Assembly: GCF_937958065.1 (NCBI RefSeq)
Contig: NZ_CALFXI010000042.1
Span: forward strand, 1-64,000
Direction: 5' to 3'
Source of the DNA: an uncultured Steroidobacter sp.
GTDB taxonomy: Bacteria; Pseudomonadota; Gammaproteobacteria; Steroidobacterales; Steroidobacteraceae
Length of the DNA: 64,000 nt
Every line of letters begins with the position of its first letter. Within the stretch, counting starts at the first letter, position 1. Positions 16,709 to 24,723 of the stretch are shown here, in pieces. Both the position numbers and the translations under genes were made by a program. The notes below the pieces were generated by a model, which searched no databases, had not been told where the DNA came from, and saw nothing but the letters and a program-made list of their open reading frames with translations.

Positions 16709-17680
16709 ATGACGACAGCACAGGTGCAGCGAGTCTCGACCGAGAATGTTCCCGAACCGGAGCGTTTGGAGTATCTGCACGACTTCATCGCACGCCATTG
16801 GGCGGGCATGCGGTTTACTCCGCTGAACGAAGCAGACCTGCGCATCGACATAGCGGTGTTCGCACTGCCGGATGCCGTGGGTATCGCGCGCGCTCACTAT
16901 CCACCGATCATCGGCTGCCGCCCGCGCGATCTGCTGAGCGACGGGCGAGATAACTACACGCTGGCGATCGTGTCCGAGGATCACGAGGTCTCCGTGGCGG
17001 GCAGCCGGGCGTTCACTGTGAAAGCCGGCGATCTGATGATCGTCAACGAGGCGACGTGCTTCGAGGTCCGGCATCCTCGCGCCACGGTGGAAGTGGTTTC
17101 CCTCGGGTCTTTGCAAGTGGCCGAACGGGTGCCCCGTCTCGATCTCGCGCCCTTCTATCACATTCCAGCTAACGCTCCGGGCGCGTCGTTATTCATCGGT
17201 TACGCGAACCTGCTCCGGCAGGCGCCGCCAGAAGGGGACAAGGCGCAGCAGATGGCCGCAAGTCATATTCATGATTTGATCGCCGTCGTCCTCGACGGCT
17301 TCGTGCAGGGAGGCTCGGAGCGCAACGAGCGCGGCATTCGCGCCGCGCGTCTGGAGCTCATCAAGAAAGACATTCTCGAACGAGTCAGGGATCCTGCTCT
17401 CAGTGTGAATTCCATCGCCAGCAGTCACGGCGTGACGCCGCGTTACGTCCAGCATCTGTTCGAGAGCGATGGCACGACGTTCACGGAGTTCGTGCGTGAC
17501 AGCCGGCTCGCGCTGGCATTCCAGCGTCTCGACGCGGGTACCGAGGGCCGGGCCATTTCGGAGATCGCGTTCGAATCCGGCTTCGCGGACCTTTCAAACT
17601 TCAATCGAGCCTTTCGCCGCCGCTATGGCGTGACGCCATCGGACGTTCGGGCGGAAGCCATGCGCAAGCGCATTCGCTGA
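16709..17680 (+). CDS. AraC family transcriptional regulator at the end of the Mo/Fcc/Sox operon
   Basis: A 323-residue regulator. The N-terminal 200 residues resemble the AraC-binding-like cupin domain (SRAFTVKAGDLMIVNEATCFEVRHP). The C-terminal 100 residues form the double helix-turn-helix, with SVNSIASSHGVTPRYVQHLFES and ISEIAFESGFADLSNFNRAFRRRYGVTPSD. It lies 21 bases after soxA on the same strand, so it is probably the last gene of the operon and a candidate activator of it. The effector is unknown. Confidence 0.9.
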   Translation: MTTAQVQRVSTENVPEPERLEYLHDFIARHWAGMRFTPLNEADLRIDIAVFALPDAVGIARAHYPPIIGCRPRDLLSDGRDNYTLAIVSEDHEVSVAGSRAFTVKAGDLMIVNEATCFEVRHPRATVEVVSLGSLQVAERVPRLDLAPFYHIPANAPGASLFIGYANLLRQAPPEGDKAQQMAASHIHDLIAVVLDGFVQGGSERNERGIRAARLELIKKDILERVRDPALSVNSIASSHGVTPRYVQHLFESDGTTFTEFVRDSRLALAFQRLDAGTEGRAISEIAFESGFADLSNFNRAFRRRYGVTPSDVRAEAMRKRIR

Positions 17681-17865
17681 AGCTCGGGCCAACGGGCCGT
17701 CACATGCCCTTTGGTCACGATATTCGTTCCCTGCAGCATCAGTTCGCCTGACGCCAAGACAGACACGCCTCCACGCCGCGATCCTGTCCGAATCGCGTGG
17801 CGCTTTTCGGCTATCGGCCAGCCACACGTCGTACTGCAGAGGCAAGAGTGAGCGTGAAAAGATCG

Positions 17866-19188
17866 ATGTTTTCTGGAAAAAGTGAGGGTCGGGCCGCAGT
17901 CCGCAAGGGCACGGCGCGCATGATCTGGACCGGTGGATTGCTGTTGATGCTCGCCGGATGTGGTGGTGGCGGTTCGAGCTCCGATGACGGCGACCGCGAC
18001 GATCCGCCGCCAGTGCAGCGAGGCCCCGTTACAGCGGTTGCCACCGCCGTGGGCAGCCCGCTCGATGCCGAGGTGACGCAGGCGGTCGGGCCGGCAGGCG
18101 GTGTTATCGAGTCGGCCGACGGCGCGTTGCGCATCGAGGTGCCTGCCGGCGCGCTTACAGCGGAGCAGACCTTCAGCATCCAGCCGATCTCGAATAATGC
18201 GCACGGGAAGATCGGCGGCGCCTTCCGGCTCGGTCCCGAAGGTGTCACGTTCGCCAGTCCGGTGCGGCTCACATTCAATTACACGCCGGAGCAGGTGATG
18301 GGCACGGCGCCGCAGCTGCTGCGCGTGGCGAGCCAGAATCGCAACGGTTTCTGGGAGCTGCACGAAACCGTGCAACTCGATGCTGACGAAGGAACGGTTT
18401 CGGTCAACACGACTCACTTCAGCGACTGGTCGCTCGTGAGTGGAGCGCAGCTTTCCCCGCAATCGGCAACGGTGAAGCCGGGCGAGACGGTTTCTCTGTC
18501 GGTCGTGGTTTGCGAACGCGCGCAGTCTGACGACCTGCTCACCGCGCTCGTCGCGGATTGTCAGCCGAGCACGGTGATCCGGAATCTCGTCAGGAACTGG
18601 TCGGTCAACGGGGTGTCGGGAGGCGACGGCCACGTGGGCACCGTTGCGGTACAGGACGATCGTTCGGCCGTGTACACCGCACCTGCCGCTGTGCCTCAGT
18701 CCAACCCGGTGGCGGTCTCCACGGAATACACCACGCTGCAGGGCGAGCTTGTGACGCTCGTTGCAAACATTCGTGTGCAGTCGGGCCTGTGCACGCCGGC
18801 GAACGTGGGCGAACCCTGCTACTTCGATCTGGTCGAGTACAACGGTCGGGGCCTGCCGTCCGAGGAGCTGCCTCGCGAGAGCTGGGAGAATCCTGAAAAG
18901 ATCACCGGCGGACGGCTGTCGCTGGCGGATTTCGACGGCGATGGCTCGGGCACCTGGTCGCTGCGGCACGTGTGGGTCGAGGAACGACCGGCGGGCAATC
19001 TCGAACATTTCATGCAGTCCGCGGGGAACTACACCAGCGATGCGAGCGGCCGGCTGAATTTCACCGTGCTTGGCGGCGAAGGAGCGTTCACGGGCTCGAT
19101 CCAGCAGGGCACTGTCACGATCGAGGGCTATCCACTCACGACGGAGAATGCGTTCCTGCCGGCCCAGCTCAAATTTCAGCAGCCATGA
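17866..19188 (+). CDS. Lipoprotein with ZU5-like domain
   Basis: Exported lipoprotein of unknown function. A lipobox LLLMLAGC is followed by GGGGSSSDDGDRDDPPP, a flexible acidic linker. Residues after the linker read AGGVIESADGALRIEVPAGALTAEQTF and later LGPEGVTFASPVRLTFNYTP, the pattern of a ZU5-like beta domain. The second half is beta-rich with Ig-like segments (QSATVKPGETVSLSV) and no catalytic motif I can see. The start is uncertain: ATG 17866 gives a basic N-region, ATG 17920 gives a very short signal, and the frame is open to 17797. It stands alone between the AraC gene and the convergent SIR2 gene. Confidence 0.72.
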   Translation: MFSGKSEGRAAVRKGTARMIWTGGLLLMLAGCGGGGSSSDDGDRDDPPPVQRGPVTAVATAVGSPLDAEVTQAVGPAGGVIESADGALRIEVPAGALTAEQTFSIQPISNNAHGKIGGAFRLGPEGVTFASPVRLTFNYTPEQVMGTAPQLLRVASQNRNGFWELHETVQLDADEGTVSVNTTHFSDWSLVSGAQLSPQSATVKPGETVSLSVVVCERAQSDDLLTALVADCQPSTVIRNLVRNWSVNGVSGGDGHVGTVAVQDDRSAVYTAPAAVPQSNPVAVSTEYTTLQGELVTLVANIRVQSGLCTPANVGEPCYFDLVEYNGRGLPSEELPRESWENPEKITGGRLSLADFDGDGSGTWSLRHVWVEERPAGNLEHFMQSAGNYTSDASGRLNFTVLGGEGAFTGSIQQGTVTIEGYPLTTENAFLPAQLKFQQP

Positions 19189-19199
19189 CATCGATCCGG

Positions 19200-19223
19200 C
19201 CGCCGACGCGGGAGCGTCGGCGG
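19200..19223. terminator. Strong hairpin between convergent lipoprotein and SIR2 genes
   Basis: Perfect 10-bp inverted repeat (CCGCCGACGC, loop GGGA, GCGTCGGCGG) in the 78-base gap between the converging stops at 19188 and 19267. A stem this stable is probably a bidirectional terminator, although only TCGTGTGT follows on the plus strand. Confidence 0.6.
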
Positions 19224-19266
19224 TCGTGTGTCGAGGTTTCCCCCAGGTTCGATGGTGGCCGGGGCC

Positions 19267-20643
19267 TCAGCGGCCGCGGAATTTTGGCGGCGCGTGTTCG
19301 AGGCGGCTCAAATCCAATTCCAGACAAGTGCGCCCTGGAACGACGGCGCCCACCGTGAACGCACCCCACGCGTAACACCGGTACTCGGCGCGGCCTTTCT
19401 TTACCCGCACGAGGACCTTCGATTTGGGGAAGGTGTCGTGCAGGTGCAGCTCGATGTTCGAACCTTCGTCGAGCGCCCGGCCGGGATGCTCGGGATCCCT
19501 CTTGATCGACAGTTTTATATCGAACCATTCATCGTCATCGCTGTCCTCGACGACGGTAGCGGACAGGATGAGTCCGTCGCGCCGCGCACTTCGGCCAAAT
19601 CGACCCCGGTTGAGATCGTCTGGATCCTTGATGGCTTTCGACGGCGTTGGATAGGGCCCGAGCGAGCGCCGGCTCGCCGCTTCGAGCTGCGGGTCTCGAT
19701 TGCTCACAGCCGCTGCCAGCGCTGCTATGAATTGCGGGAAGAATCGATACTTGCCGCCGTTCGAGCGGGTCGAGCCTTCCCGATAGAAGATCGGCGAGAC
19801 GCCGTAGCGTTTCTCGAGCATGCGACCGTAGATTGCACGAACGTCCTTGCCAGGGTCGCACAGGATCGCGACGTGTCGTGGCCCCTCGTGGCCCAGCGCT
19901 TCGACCTGATCGAGCAGCCGCAGAATGTGCGGGTCCGTCAGAGAGAAGCCGAGGAAACACAGGCGGTAGGTGGCGAATATCGCGAACAGCTGCTTGGCGT
20001 GCCGGTCGGTGCTCAGATAGAAGCTCGTGTAGTCCCGATTCGTGAGGATCATCGAATTCGGGATGCTGCACGTGCCGTGCACGTGGATCACTTTTCGAGG
20101 CGTGGTGCGCAGACGAACCAGGGCGGAGGAAGAATCCCGCGTCACACCCGTCCAACAGAACTCTTCGAGATGCAGGCTCGGGTCATCCAGCTGCCGCGAC
20201 GCCTTTTCCAGGCAGTCGTCGTAGTTGGTGGTCAGAAAGTGACGGAACGGCAGCGAGACGATCTGACGGGGCAAGGGGCTGGCCTGCAGGCTGTCGAACT
20301 GGCTCGACGAAATGGCGCGCGCGAGCATCTGTAGAAACAGATCGTCTTTGCCGGCGCGCAGACGGTACTCCTCGGCTCGCCACAGCATGTCCTGATAGCT
20401 GGTCAGCGAATCGTCGAGCGACTGAGTGGCTTCCTGAGAAAGGTGAGTGCTCAGCTCCTTGTGCAGGTTGTTGAGCAACTGATCCCAGGTGGGGTAACCG
20501 GCGGCTTTGCTGACGCCGGCACCGACGAACGCGATCATGTCGGACGATCTCTTGAGCTCGGCCACGAGCTCTTGCGCGCGTGCCAGGTCTCCTTCGGAAA
20601 CGAGACCGGCCGCGGTTACGCTTGCCAGGCTGGGTGTCGACAC
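19267..20643 (-). CDS. SIR2-pYEATS protein, probable antiphage effector
   Basis: A 458-residue soluble protein. The N-terminal half is a SIR2-like NAD-binding/NADase domain: GAGVSKAAGYPTW (from residue 41), TTNYDD (138), the putative catalytic His in HVHG (187-190) and FLGFSLTDP (about 230). The last 100 residues match the prokaryotic YEATS (pYEATS) pattern, with IELHLHDTFPKSKVLVRV, YAWGAFTVGAVV and LELDLSRLEHAPPKFRG. SIR2-type domains in defence proteins deplete NAD+. The frame runs back to 20769, but the GTG at 20643 has a near-perfect AAGGAAAGGG ribosome site. It is divergent, across 195 bases, from a metallophosphoesterase-STAND gene. Confidence 0.85.
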   Translation of the reverse strand: MSTPSLASVTAAGLVSEGDLARAQELVAELKRSSDMIAFVGAGVSKAAGYPTWDQLLNNLHKELSTHLSQEATQSLDDSLTSYQDMLWRAEEYRLRAGKDDLFLQMLARAISSSQFDSLQASPLPRQIVSLPFRHFLTTNYDDCLEKASRQLDDPSLHLEEFCWTGVTRDSSSALVRLRTTPRKVIHVHGTCSIPNSMILTNRDYTSFYLSTDRHAKQLFAIFATYRLCFLGFSLTDPHILRLLDQVEALGHEGPRHVAILCDPGKDVRAIYGRMLEKRYGVSPIFYREGSTRSNGGKYRFFPQFIAALAAAVSNRDPQLEAASRRSLGPYPTPSKAIKDPDDLNRGRFGRSARRDGLILSATVVEDSDDDEWFDIKLSIKRDPEHPGRALDEGSNIELHLHDTFPKSKVLVRVKKGRAEYRCYAWGAFTVGAVVPGRTCLELDLSRLEHAPPKFRGR

Positions 20644-20838
20644 GCGAAGCCCTTTCCTTTTGACGCGTCGCCAGATGTTTGTTTGATCCGCTGCTGCGGC
20701 GAGCGGCAAACGATACTGAGCCGCCTGCAATCCGTTGTCCAGCAGCTGTAAAGAAAATCGGCAGCGCAATTCCCGGCCAGCGAGCGCCGGTCAGTTATAT
20801 GATCTGGCGGCGATATAAGAAAGAAAAGGGAGGTTGGC

Positions 20839-23800
20839 ATGAAAGCCTGCTGGCTGCACGTCTCCGATTTTCACTTCCGCGACGGCGAGTCGTACGAGCG
20901 CGAGGTGATCCTGAAGGCCCTGGTCGAGTCGGTCGAACGATTCAGGAAGAAAAATCGCAAGCCCGATCTGGTGTTTGCAACGGGCGATATCGGCAACTCC
21001 GGCAAACCTGGCGAGTACGCGCTGGCCACGGAATTCTTCGACCGGTTGCTGGCGGCAGCGGGGCTGTCGCGCGACCGCCTGTTTGTCGTGCCTGGCAATC
21101 ATGACTGCGACCGCAGCGGGGGTGAATGGTTGCTTCGTACGCTCGAGACGCGGGAGCAGGCGGACAGGTACTTCGCTCCCAACGCCGAGAAGCTGCACCT
21201 GGTGAAGAAACAGACTGCGTTCATCGACTGGTACGACAGCTATTTCGCGTCGACCGGTCGGAAGTTTCCTCGCGATTCGACCTGCGGACCGATCGAGACG
21301 GTGACCGCAGGCGACTGGAGAATCGCGGTCCTGCCCTTGAACAGTGCGCTCTTCAGCCAGGACGATTCCGACCATGCAAAGCTGTGGATTGGACGCCGGA
21401 GTCTGGAGGCGGCGCTGAATGCATTGGATGCCGAAGACGCTGACCTGCGCGTCGCGCTGTTGCATCACCCGCTGAGCTCGCTGAGCGACGTCGAGCGCGC
21501 CTCCATCAAGACCTTGCTCCAGGAACGCGTGGACTTCGTGCTGCGCGGCCATCTGCACGAGAACGATCTCGAGCAGATCATGACCGCCAGCGGCGGTGCT
21601 TTGCATTTTGCTGCCGGCGCCACGTACCAGACGATGCGATGGCCCAACCGGGCCTTGTACGTGACGCTCGATGCCACCGGCGCGACGGTGTTTCCGATTC
21701 GTTACGAAGATGATCCGAAGCGGGTCTGGGTGGTCGACCCGGGGCTGTTTCCCGATGACCCGGCATTCGAGCATCGCTTTGCCATTCCTCGACTCAACGC
21801 CCCAGCCGGCTCACCAGATGTTTCCATGCCCAGCTCACGCGCCCAGCATGCGGTGCGAAGCTTCCCGAGCAATATTCCCGCTCGCGGCAGCAATCCCTTC
21901 ATCGGCCGCGATGAGCTGCTGCAGCAGTTGAGCGAGCTGCTGCCGGATCCAAGCGCGCCCAATATCGTCGTGCTGCACGGAGCTCCGGGCGTGGGCAAGA
22001 CCGAAGTGGCTCGCGAGTACGCGCGCCGCAATCGCGAGCGATATCCGATGGGGACCTTTCTCATCGACGCCAGCCAGGGAGCGGAATGGATCGATCTGGC
22101 GCGCATCGGCGCGAATACCTTCAACCTGGATTTCGCGCCGACGCTCTCGTTGCACGATCAGTGCGAGCGCACGCTGGCTCACCTGGCGGCGCAGCCCGGT
22201 GCCGTGCTGTTGATCTACGACAACATCGATGACCTCGACAGCGCGGAGCCGTGGCTGCCCAGGGTGGGCATGCATTGTCACATCATCGCGACCACGTGCC
22301 GGGAGCCTCGCGAAACGAATTGGCCGCTGCTGCTGGTCAGCCCGCTCGATACGCCGACCTCGTTACGCCTGATCGAGGCGGTGGGCGGCACGCTCATTAC
22401 CCCGGAGATACGCACGGCGCTTGCGGAGCATGCGCAGGGCCTGCCGGTGCAACTGGTGCCCGCGGCGATGACGTTGGTTTATCAGGCGCGGCGAGGCCAT
22501 GACACCAGCCGGATTCCCACTCTGAACAGCAGGGCGGTGAACTCCATCCAACTCGTTTACGGGCGTCTGCAGAAGGAAGACCGCCTGCTGCTGCATGCCG
22601 CTGCATTCCTCAACTCGCAACGCATTCTGCGCGAAGAGCTCGCCGAACATCTGGTCAGTGGCGCCGGCTGGCGTCCCGAGCAGTTCAGAAAATGCCTGGA
22701 CAACTGTCAGGATCTGCATCTGCTGCGCGGCGTCGGCGATCTGCGCATGCATCAGCTGCTCACCGAATTTCTGTTGCAGCAGACGCTGCCTGCGAGCGAA
22801 CAACAGCTGTTGACGAAAATCCGCGAGAAACAACGCGAGCGGTTCCTGGCACTGGCGAGCGAGCTGGCACAGACGCCTACCAGGACCGATCTGGCCGCCA
22901 GCCTGCTGGTCTTCCCGTTGAATCACGAGGCGTGGGAGAGCGCCGGGGTCGGTATCGAGCCCCTGGCGGGCGAAACCTGCGGCCACGCGTTGCGTGAGAT
23001 CGGCAAGTTTCAATGGGCGCAGCCCTGGTATGAACGAGCGGTGCAGGCCAAGCAGAACGGCGTCGGCGGGGCTCCGATCGATTATCTGAGTCTGGGCTTC
23101 AGCATGAACGACGTGGGCCTGTGCCTTTCCAACATGGGTCGATTCGCGGAAGCGGATGTCTGGTATCGCCGTGCAGTTGAATGCAAACAGCGTGGCAACG
23201 CGCAGGGCGGGATCGACCATGAAAGCATTGGCGTCAGTCTGCACCAGATCGGGTTCTGTCAATCGAAGCTGGGCAACTTCAAGGCCGCCCGCCCGTGGTT
23301 CGAGCAGGCGGTGGAGGTGAAGCGGAAAGGCGACCTGCACGGCCGGGTGGACCACGCGAGCATCGGTGCCAGCTTGCACGGAATCGGTTATTGCTTGTCA
23401 GCTGACGAATCCATCGATGAGCGCAGCGCTGCGCGCCAGTTTTACGAGCGCGCCGTGGAAGAGATGAAGCTCGGCGACGTGAACGGGCGCGTCGATCACG
23501 CGGACATGGGCATGACGCTGCATCGTATTGGCGTCTCTCTTTCGGACGAGGGGCAGTTCGAAGAGGCGCAGGTCTGGTGCGAGAAGGCGGTCGAAGCGGC
23601 CAGGATCGGGCATCTCGACGGCCGGATCGATTACCAGAATCTGGGCACCAGCCTGCATCTGGTCGGGCACTGCCTGTTACGTCGTGGCAAGTTCGAGGCG
23701 GCCAAATCGTGGTACGAGCAGGCCGTCGAGGTGACCGAGCGGGGCGATATCCACGGTCGCGTCAACTATGATCATTTGGGAGCGAGCCTGTACAAGGTCG

Positions 23801-23973
23801 CGGACTGCATGTCGGGAATGGGAGATTGTGCAGGCGCCCTGTCGTGGTATGAGCGCGCCGTCGCCGCGACCAAGCGCGGCGACATCCACGGTTGCGTAAA
23901 CGAAGAGAGTCTGCGGATTCAGCGCGCCGGATTGGCCGCATGCCAGGCGAAACTCGCGGTTCCCGCGGCCTAA
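20839..23973 (+). CDS. Metallophosphoesterase-STAND ATPase-TPR protein, probable conflict/defence sensor-effector
   Basis: A 1044-residue multidomain protein. Residues 1-290 are a calcineurin-like phosphoesterase with all metal motifs: HVSDFHF, ATGDIGNSG, VPGNHDCD, LLHHPLSS and RGHLHEND. Residues 350-600 are a STAND/NB-ARC-type ATPase: NPFIGRDELL, Walker A GAPGVGKTEV (381-388), Walker B VLLIYDNIDDLD (about 456) and the TTCREP sensor. Residues 730-1040 are seven regular 45-residue TPR-like repeats. By family logic the repeats sense a trigger, the ATPase oligomerises and the phosphoesterase cuts a nucleotide or nucleic acid target. ATG 20839 has GGGAGG upstream. Its 3' end overlaps tatC by four bases. 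Confidence 0.88.
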   Translation: MKACWLHVSDFHFRDGESYEREVILKALVESVERFRKKNRKPDLVFATGDIGNSGKPGEYALATEFFDRLLAAAGLSRDRLFVVPGNHDCDRSGGEWLLRTLETREQADRYFAPNAEKLHLVKKQTAFIDWYDSYFASTGRKFPRDSTCGPIETVTAGDWRIAVLPLNSALFSQDDSDHAKLWIGRRSLEAALNALDAEDADLRVALLHHPLSSLSDVERASIKTLLQERVDFVLRGHLHENDLEQIMTASGGALHFAAGATYQTMRWPNRALYVTLDATGATVFPIRYEDDPKRVWVVDPGLFPDDPAFEHRFAIPRLNAPAGSPDVSMPSSRAQHAVRSFPSNIPARGSNPFIGRDELLQQLSELLPDPSAPNIVVLHGAPGVGKTEVAREYARRNRERYPMGTFLIDASQGAEWIDLARIGANTFNLDFAPTLSLHDQCERTLAHLAAQPGAVLLIYDNIDDLDSAEPWLPRVGMHCHIIATTCREPRETNWPLLLVSPLDTPTSLRLIEAVGGTLITPEIRTALAEHAQGLPVQLVPAAMTLVYQARRGHDTSRIPTLNSRAVNSIQLVYGRLQKEDRLLLHAAAFLNSQRILREELAEHLVSGAGWRPEQFRKCLDNCQDLHLLRGVGDLRMHQLLTEFLLQQTLPASEQQLLTKIREKQRERFLALASELAQTPTRTDLAASLLVFPLNHEAWESAGVGIEPLAGETCGHALREIGKFQWAQPWYERAVQAKQNGVGGAPIDYLSLGFSMNDVGLCLSNMGRFAEADVWYRRAVECKQRGNAQGGIDHESIGVSLHQIGFCQSKLGNFKAARPWFEQAVEVKRKGDLHGRVDHASIGASLHGIGYCLSADESIDERSAARQFYERAVEEMKLGDVNGRVDHADMGMTLHRIGVSLSDEGQFEEAQVWCEKAVEAARIGHLDGRIDYQNLGTSLHLVGHCLLRRGKFEAAKSWYEQAVEVTERGDIHGRVNYDHLGASLYKVADCMSGMGDCAGALSWYERAVAATKRGDIHGCVNEESLRIQRAGLAACQAKLAVPAA
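23026..23970 (+). repeat. Seven tandem 45-residue TPR-like coding repeats
   Basis: Inside the STAND gene, units of 135 bases each encode WYERAVE..K.GD.HGRVDH.S.G.SLH.IG.CL...G.F..A. The tryptophan codons of the first and seventh units lie at 23026 and 23845, six periods plus nine bases; the extra three residues sit in unit 3. Units are much more alike than ordinary TPRs, which suggests recent duplication or homogenisation. Confidence 0.85.
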
Positions 23974-24713
23974 GTGGCCTCGCTACGATCCCGAACCAGC
24001 ATGTGCACGACCAGCAGCCCGGCTTCGTACAGCAGGTACATGGGCACCGCCATCATGCACATGGAAATGGCATCGGCAGGGGTCAGCAGTGCCGCGATCA
24101 CGAAAATGCCGAGGAGCACATAGGCGCGATTCTGCTTCAGTGCGGCCACGCTCACGATGCCGGTCAACACCAGCAGCATGACGACGACGGGCAGCTCGAA
24201 AGCGATGCCGAAGGCCAGGAACATCACCATGGCGAAATCCAGGTAACTGGAAATATCGGTCATCATGGCGACGCCCGCGGGGGTGGTCTGCGCGAAGAAC
24301 GTAAACATCGCCGGGAACACGAGCGTGTAGGCGAACACGATTCCGACCACGAACAGCACCACCGACGAAATCAGCAGCGGAATCGCGAATCGCTTCTCGC
24401 TGCGATACAGCCCGGGGGCCACGAACGCCCAGGCCTGGTACAGGGTGTAGGGCACCGACAGGAACACGGCAACGAAGATGGCCAGCTTGAAGGGCGCCAT
24501 GAACCCGGACGTGACGCTGGTGCCGATGAGCTGACCATCGGCCGGCAGTTTTGCCACCAGCGGAGCGGACAGCACTTCGAAGAGCGTGTTCGAAAAGTAC
24601 AGGCAGGGGATGGCCAGGATGAACACACAAATCACGGCTCGCAGCAGGCGCGTGCGCAGCTCGAGCAGATGCGACATCAACGGCGCTTCGGTGAGTTTTT
24701 CTTCTGAGCTCAT
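23970..24713 (-). CDS. tatC: Twin-arginine translocase subunit TatC
   Basis: Six-helix inner-membrane receptor of the Tat system, 247 residues, which binds the RR motif of folded substrates. Family signatures are all present: N-terminal HLLELRTRLLRA, the periplasmic loop YTLYQAWAFVAPGLYRSEKR and the C-terminal TPADAISMCMMAVPMYLLYE. No tatA or tatB lies next to it. It follows a Na+/H+ antiporter-like gene by ten bases on the same strand. Tat substrates elsewhere in this window include the molybdenum hydroxylase, FccB and a DJ-1 homologue. Confidence 0.93.
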   Translation of the reverse strand: MSSEEKLTEAPLMSHLLELRTRLLRAVICVFILAIPCLYFSNTLFEVLSAPLVAKLPADGQLIGTSVTSGFMAPFKLAIFVAVFLSVPYTLYQAWAFVAPGLYRSEKRFAIPLLISSVVLFVVGIVFAYTLVFPAMFTFFAQTTPAGVAMMTDISSYLDFAMVMFLAFGIAFELPVVVMLLVLTGIVSVAALKQNRAYVLLGIFVIAALLTPADAISMCMMAVPMYLLYEAGLLVVHMLVRDRSEAT

Positions 24714-24723
24714 GTGCAGTCAC

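Noticed and set aside
23026..23970. Direct DNA repeats considered as CRISPR or minisatellite
   Set aside because: They are in frame and encode regular TPR-like units inside a long gene; there are no constant repeats with unique spacers.
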